Part shown: positions 6,706-11,018 of the stretch, piece by piece
How positions within the stretch are numbered: the first letter of the stretch is position 1
Layout: every line of letters begins with the position of its first letter
Made by a program: the position numbers and the translations under genes
From: UBA11606 sp964513285
GTDB lineage: Bacteria; Actinomycetota; Acidimicrobiia; Acidimicrobiales; Aldehydirespiratoraceae
Assembly: GCA_964513285.1 (NCBI GenBank)
Contig: CAZEML010000147.1
Coordinates: forward strand, 1 to 11,018
Direction: 5' to 3'
DNA: 11,018 nucleotides
Notes under the pieces: model-generated
What the model was told of the DNA's origin: nothing
Databases searched by the model: none
The model's input: only the letters and a program-made list of their open reading frames with translations

Positions 6706-7620
6706 TCAGGTCTGCTTGTCGAGGATCGGCGCCAGCTTCTCGAGTTCGACGTGCCAGTCTTCGGGCTCGCCGAAGGGGAAGCACACGAACTTGGTCGCCC
6801 CGACGGCGACGTAGGCGTCGATCATGTCGTGCAGCGCCTCGTGCGAGGTCGCCACCACCTCGTCGGGTTGTGCATCGGGTCGGCGCACCGTCACCCGTTC
6901 GAGTGCCTCGGCCGGGAAGTCGAGCCCGGGCGGGATGTAGGGGATCAACACGCCGTAGTGGTCCCGATCGAACGTGCGGCCCGCGTCGGACGCGGCGGCC
7001 TCGATCGCTTCGATGCCCTCGGCGACGTGCCTCGGCGTCGTGAAGCTCGCCAGCCAGCCGTCGGCGAGACGCCCCGTGCGGCGGAGTTCGGACGGCGCCT
7101 GACCGCCGAGCCACACCTCGAGGGGTTGTTGCAGCGGCTTGGGCAGCACGCGGGCGCCCTTCACCGAGAAGCGTTCGCCTTCGTGATCGACGACGTCCTC
7201 TTCCCACAGTCGTCGCATGAGCGGCATCGCCTCGTTGAGCCACGGTGCTCGATCCTTGCGGTCGACCTGGAAGGCCTGGTGCTCGGCGGTGTTGGCGATC
7301 CCGAGCCCGAACGCCGGGAGGCACCGGCCGCCGCTGACCACGTCGAGGCTGGCGAGCATCTTCGCCATCAGGATCGGGTTGCGGCCCGGAACCACCGAGA
7401 CGGCCGGCCCGAACTTGAGCCTCTCGCTCCGACCGGCCACATAAGACATCGCGACGACCGGATCGAGCTGCATCGAATTGATGCGCTCAGGGAACCACAG
7501 GCTGTCGAACCCGAGCCGGTCGAGGTCGTCGACCACGGTGCCGAGTCCGCCGAGGTCCTTACGGGCTTGGGGGTAGAGGGACGGAACAGCGCCGAGGCCG
7601 TACCCGATGCGGATCTTCAT
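6706..7620 (-). CDS. LLM-class (luciferase-like, F420-type) oxidoreductase
   Basis: A 304-residue flavin/deazaflavin-dependent oxidoreductase of the luciferase-like monooxygenase superfamily, a TIM barrel acting in the cytoplasm. Visible family features are the start MKIRIGYGLG, LDRLGFDSLWFPERI (33-47), GRSERLKFGPAVSVVPGRNP (63-82), ASLDVVSGGRCLPAFGLG (90-107), and the C-terminal block VLPKPLQQPLEVWLGG followed by RRTGRLADGWLAS (to about 193). The likely cofactor is F420, as in most actinobacterial members, although FMN cannot be excluded. The open frame extends 86 codons further upstream, but that part is low in family character, overlaps the end of the multicopper oxidase gene and reads as its antisense-like shadow, so the ATG at 7620-7618 was chosen. 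Its ribosome binding site is poor. The gene lies 52 bases downstream of the multicopper oxidase on the same strand and could be co-transcribed. It converges on DUF1501 with only 6 bases between the stops. The substrate is unknown. Confidence 0.9.
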   Translation of the reverse strand: MKIRIGYGLGAVPSLYPQARKDLGGLGTVVDDLDRLGFDSLWFPERINSMQLDPVVAMSYVAGRSERLKFGPAVSVVPGRNPILMAKMLASLDVVSGGRCLPAFGLGIANTAEHQAFQVDRKDRAPWLNEAMPLMRRLWEEDVVDHEGERFSVKGARVLPKPLQQPLEVWLGGQAPSELRRTGRLADGWLASFTTPRHVAEGIEAIEAAASDAGRTFDRDHYGVLIPYIPPGLDFPAEALERVTVRRPDAQPDEVVATSHEALHDMIDAYVAVGATKFVCFPFGEPEDWHVELEKLAPILDKQT

Positions 7621-7672
7621 GGATCCGATCGTGGCACAGCCCCGGCGCACGCACCGCACGGAGGGGAACCTG

Positions 7673-9253
7673 CTATGCGGCGACGTCCTCGTCTTCCTCG
7701 GTCGTCCCCTCGACCTGGTCGGCCGGGTCTTCATCTCCATGGCTGTGGCTGCCGTCGCTGCCGTCGCCATGGTCGTGCGCGCCATCAGCGGCGACCGGCC
7801 CGTCGGGACTCGTCGTCCGGTTCTCCCAATTGTGAGGCTCGACCGGGTGATCTGCCGGATCGAAGCCCGGGGTCTCATTGACGATGAAGGCGGTCACCAT
7901 GCCGAACATGCCGTCGGTGCGCTCGACGTGGGTGAGGATGTGGCAGTGCCAGACCCAGACCCCGGGGTCATCGGCCCGGAAGATCACGCTGTACCGCTCG
8001 CCCGGAGCCACGTTGATCGTGTCGACCCAGTAGGGCTCCTCGAGCGGGATGCCGTCCTTGGCGTACACCAGCTGCGGGAACTGGTGCAGGTGCATCGGGT
8101 GAATCTGCAGACCCTCGTTGTAGTAGGTGACGTGGCCCCACTCGCCCTGGTTCATCACGTACGGCTCGGTGGCGGGGAAGCTCTTGCCGTTGAGCGTCAA
8201 CCCGATCGTGCCCGCATCGTTGAGCACCATGGGGGTGTCGACCGTGATGTTGAGGTCCTCTTCGTCAGGGATGGTGACCCCGCTGATCGTGCGGCCGTAC
8301 GGGATCGGATTGTCGCCGATGGTGATGGCGCCGAACATGCCGTTCACGACCTGCATCTGGGCGTGGTTGTGGGCGTGGTACATCCCGATCGCATCGGTGT
8401 CGGCGGTGAACTCGTAGGTGAACGTTCCGCCGTTGGGGGCGATCAGGTCCTGGGTGTAGGGCGCCACACCGTCCTGATCATTCGGGGTGTGCACACCGTG
8501 CCAGTGGATGTCGGTGCCCATCGGCAGGTTGTTCACGACCCGAACCTGGATGTCGTCGCCACGCTCGAGCTTGATCTGGGGCGCAGGGACGACGCCGTTG
8601 TAGGTCCAAGCTTCGACGAACACGCCAGGCTCGACCTCCCAGTCGACGATCTCGGCGGTGAGGTCGAAGACCTTGGTGCCGTCGGCGAGCACCTCGGTCG
8701 GTTCCAGGATCGGGTTGCCCTTGCCCTCGGTCTCGGCCGGGAAGGCGAGCATCGACTGCATCATCGCCTCGTCCAACGCCGCCCACTCCTCGTCGGTCAT
8801 GTCCGACCCGTGGCCGCCGTGACCGCCACCGGCGGCGACGACGTCGGCGTCTCCGCTGCCGGTGATCGTGAGGGTGGCGACCATGCCGGCCGCCTCGTGC
8901 CCGGCGATCTCGCAGAACAGTGTGTATTCGCCGGGTGCCAGTTCACCGAGTTCCAGGCTGACCGTCCCGCCGGACCCGAAGTTCGGGGTGATCAGGTCGA
9001 GCTCGCGGACGGCGAGGTTGTGTTCCATCGATCCGTTGTTGTGGACCAACAGCGTCACGTCCCCGGCCGGGGCGACGAGGTCGCCGGTGATCGAGAACTC
9101 CTCGAGATTGATGTCGAGGGTCGAGGAGATCGGCGCCGTGCCACTCCCGTCGTTGTTGATGGCGTAGATCGCCACCGCGGCGAAGCCGGCGGTGATGATC
9201 AGCAAGCTCCCGAGCGTCAGCTGGAGCATCAGCCGAGCGTCAGATGTCTTCAT
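7673..9253 (-). CDS. Multicopper oxidase with N-terminal cupredoxin and His-rich tail
   Basis: A 526-residue exported or membrane-anchored copper protein. Residues 10-31 are one hydrophobic segment (signal or anchor) without a twin-arginine motif. About 45-131 is a cupredoxin with a type 1 copper set: His78, Cys114, His119 and Met124 (FCEIAGHEAAGM). A Gly/His linker (142-149) and an acidic helix lead to a two-domain multicopper oxidase. Its first domain has HWHG (250-253) and YHAHNH (292-297) but no Cys. Its second has HPMHLH (385-390) and HCHILTH (436-442). All eight His of the type 2/type 3 cluster are present (250, 252, 293, 295, 388, 390, 436, 438), so O2 reduction is plausible. Type 1 copper is in the last domain, which excludes NirK nitrite reductase. 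The C-terminus (about 484-526) is acidic with two H-x-H pairs (493/495, 503/505). ATG 9253 is supported by GGAGGG (9262-9267). The substrate is unknown; copper or iron oxidation or a laccase-like role are options. Confidence 0.93.
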   Translation of the reverse strand: MKTSDARLMLQLTLGSLLIITAGFAAVAIYAINNDGSGTAPISSTLDINLEEFSITGDLVAPAGDVTLLVHNNGSMEHNLAVRELDLITPNFGSGGTVSLELGELAPGEYTLFCEIAGHEAAGMVATLTITGSGDADVVAAGGGHGGHGSDMTDEEWAALDEAMMQSMLAFPAETEGKGNPILEPTEVLADGTKVFDLTAEIVDWEVEPGVFVEAWTYNGVVPAPQIKLERGDDIQVRVVNNLPMGTDIHWHGVHTPNDQDGVAPYTQDLIAPNGGTFTYEFTADTDAIGMYHAHNHAQMQVVNGMFGAITIGDNPIPYGRTISGVTIPDEEDLNITVDTPMVLNDAGTIGLTLNGKSFPATEPYVMNQGEWGHVTYYNEGLQIHPMHLHQFPQLVYAKDGIPLEEPYWVDTINVAPGERYSVIFRADDPGVWVWHCHILTHVERTDGMFGMVTAFIVNETPGFDPADHPVEPHNWENRTTSPDGPVAADGAHDHGDGSDGSHSHGDEDPADQVEGTTEEDEDVAA

Positions 9254-9319
9254 GGGTTGATCCCTCCTCGGGGAACGGGTTACCCACTCGTTGTCTCAGG
9301 AACGCCGGCGCGGCGGCAG

Positions 9320-9331
9320 GGACCTAGGTCC
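9320..9331. promoter_or_regulatory. Perfect 12-bp palindrome resembling a DosR/DevR-type box
   Basis: GGACCTAGGTCC is a perfect 12-bp palindrome. With its flanks it reads GGGAC-CTAG-GTCCT, matching the half-site spacing of the mycobacterial DosR box core (GGGAC-N4-GTCCC) except for one base. It is centred about 72 bases upstream of the multicopper oxidase ATG, a usual activator distance from a gene start. It is only about 24 bases from the thioesterase start, where it would act more like an operator. No response regulator gene is in the window, so the regulator is inferred only from the motif. Confidence 0.45.
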
Positions 9332-9349
9332 TAGCTCGGAGGCATAGAT

Positions 9350-10165
9350 GTGATGGTCTCCATCGCTTTCGCCGATACCCTCCCGGCGGTGAGCGACGGT
9401 CCCGTTTTCATCCGTGATGGCGATGTGCTGATCCCGCAGCAACCGGCGATCGGGCCGTGGTTCCCCGGTGTTCAGCACGGTGGCGCCGTCGCCGCAGTGG
9501 TGGCGAGAGCCGTCGAGGCGGTGCCCTCGGCGGTCCCGATGGTGACGACCCGCCTGTCGATCGACATGAGCCGCAAGGTGCCGATGGGGCCGACGGTGGT
9601 GGACACCGACGTCGTGCGCGACGGCCGGCGGATCCAAGCCATCGAATGCCGCTACGTCGTCGACGGCGAGGTCGTCGGCCGGGCGAGCGCGATGCGGGTC
9701 CGCGTTGCCGAGGGAATCTCCGTCGCCAACCCGACCCTGCCCGAGGACCAGATCCCGAGCGATCCCGAAACTCATCCGGTGATCGACTTCACCTTCGCCG
9801 GACCGCTCGACTTCGCCGCCAGCTTCGACTTCCGGCGCACCGAAGACGATCACGGTCGGGTCACCGGGTGGATGCGCATGCAACGCGAGTTCGTCGCCGG
9901 TGAACCCAACGATCCGCGGGTGCTCGTCGCCGCTGTCGCCGACATGATCCCGAGCGGCGGCAGCGTCCTCGACTACGAGCAGATGGTGTCGATCAACCCC
10001 GACCTGGTGATCTCGCTGTCACGGCCGCCGGAGGGGGAGTGGCTCGGGTTCACCGCTGCCGTGCGCGGGAACGGCAACGGCTACGGCCAGGCCGACGCCG
10101 TGCTCTACGACCATCGAGGCGCGATCGGCCGAGCCCTGAAGAGCCTGCTCGTCGACGAGCGCTGA
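9350..10165 (+). CDS. Acyl-CoA thioesterase-like double-hotdog protein
   Basis: A 271-residue (or 270-residue) cytoplasmic protein that looks like the TesB-related double-hotdog thioesterases (acyl-CoA hydrolysis to free acid and CoA). The first hotdog contains GPWFPGVQHGGAVAAVVARA (35-54), with the conserved HGG at the start of the long helix, then TRLSIDMSRKVPMGP (67-81). The second contains AAVADMIPSGGSV (194-206), with Asp198 at about the position of the catalytic Asp in TesB-type enzymes, then ISLSRPP (221-227) and GYGQADAVLYDHRGAIGRAL (244-263) with Gln247. The substrate chain length is not predictable. GTG 9350 lies 7 bases after GGAGG (9338-9342); an ATG at 9353 in the same frame is an equally possible start. 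The upstream ATG at 9348 is immediately followed by TGA. The gene is divergent from the multicopper oxidase and has no obvious functional partner next to it. Confidence 0.8.
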   Translation: MMVSIAFADTLPAVSDGPVFIRDGDVLIPQQPAIGPWFPGVQHGGAVAAVVARAVEAVPSAVPMVTTRLSIDMSRKVPMGPTVVDTDVVRDGRRIQAIECRYVVDGEVVGRASAMRVRVAEGISVANPTLPEDQIPSDPETHPVIDFTFAGPLDFAASFDFRRTEDDHGRVTGWMRMQREFVAGEPNDPRVLVAAVADMIPSGGSVLDYEQMVSINPDLVISLSRPPEGEWLGFTAAVRGNGNGYGQADAVLYDHRGAIGRALKSLLVDER

Positions 10166-10171
10166 GGCACC

Positions 10172-10196
10172 CGCTCGCTGCTAACGCAACTTCACG
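10172..10196. repeat. Imperfect direct repeat, intergenic copy of the fumarase 3' end
   Basis: This 25-base stretch matches 10209-10233 with 3 mismatches and a period of 37. The second copy contains the last four codons and stop of the fumarase gene (Val-Lys-Leu-Arg-stop). This intergenic copy would encode the same residues and stop on the - strand, with two of the three differences at silent positions. The two copies are in different frames relative to each other, so no longer protein results. Within it, CGCTCG (10172-10177) can also pair with CGAGCG at the end of the thioesterase gene (10156-10161), giving a 6-bp hairpin between the convergent genes. Confidence 0.65.
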
Positions 10197-10217
10197 CTGC
10201 CGGTCGTTCGCTCGCGG

Positions 10218-11018
<801 letters not shown>

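Noticed and set aside
7673..9253. Copper nitrite reductase (NirK)
   Set aside because: NirK has its type 1 Cys in the first oxidase domain. Here that domain has none and the type 1 site is in the last domain, with a complete laccase-type trinuclear cluster.
9277..9285. A small inverted repeat GGGTTACCC in the 9254-9349 spacer
   Set aside because: Four-base arms are expected by chance in GC-rich DNA, and no known motif matches.
7607..9334. A 575-codon open frame on the + strand opposite the multicopper oxidase
   Set aside because: The opposite strand encodes a protein with all copper ligands intact. This frame is low in complexity and has no motifs.

Overview
This window is high-GC chromosomal DNA with dense genes, short gaps, GTG starts and strong GGAGG-type ribosome binding sites. 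An LLM-class (F420-type) oxidoreductase, a CaiB/BaiF CoA-transferase, a cbs-metB pair arranged much as in mycobacteria, a DUF1800/DUF1501 pair and a class I fumarase together suggest a free-living, aerobic actinobacterium. Acidimicrobiia (Ilumatobacter-like) is my best guess; this is inference from gene content, not a phylogenetic result.

Layout. Positions 1-84 hold the 3' end of an unidentified + strand gene. It runs stop-to-stop into a - strand family III CoA-transferase (85-1332). A 121-bp divergent region (1333-1453) carries a 17-bp palindrome that looks like a TetR-family operator. A + strand sulfur amino-acid operon follows: cystathionine beta-synthase (1454-2824) and a cystathionine gamma-synthase/lyase (2831-3997). 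After a short gap with a weak hairpin comes a translationally coupled pair of exported-type proteins of unknown function, DUF1800 (4064-5353) and Tat-exported DUF1501 (5362-6699). Convergent to these, on the - strand, lie a luciferase-like oxidoreductase (6706-7620) and, upstream of it, a three-cupredoxin multicopper oxidase (7673-9253). The 96-bp divergent region 9254-9349 contains a DosR-box-like palindrome. Next are a double-hotdog acyl-CoA thioesterase (9350-10165, + strand) and, convergent to it, the C-terminal half of a class I fumarase (10218-11018, - strand, cut by the window edge).

How the genes work together. Cbs and the MetB-like enzyme are consecutive steps of transsulfuration between homocysteine and cysteine. 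DUF1800 and DUF1501 are a recurring gene pair and probably act together. The CoA-transferase and thioesterase both handle acyl-CoA thioesters but are not adjacent. The multicopper oxidase is an extracytoplasmic copper enzyme with a complete trinuclear copper site and two type 1 sites. The fumarase is a TCA-cycle enzyme.

I found no RNA genes, CRISPR arrays, insertion sequences, phage genes or defence islands. Most of the window is ordinary core or accessory metabolism. The points most worth checking are the two palindromic operators, the apparent loss of the catalytic Asp in the CoA-transferase, the copper-site layout of the multicopper oxidase, the uncharacterised DUF1800/DUF1501 pair, and a small duplication of the fumarase 3' end.
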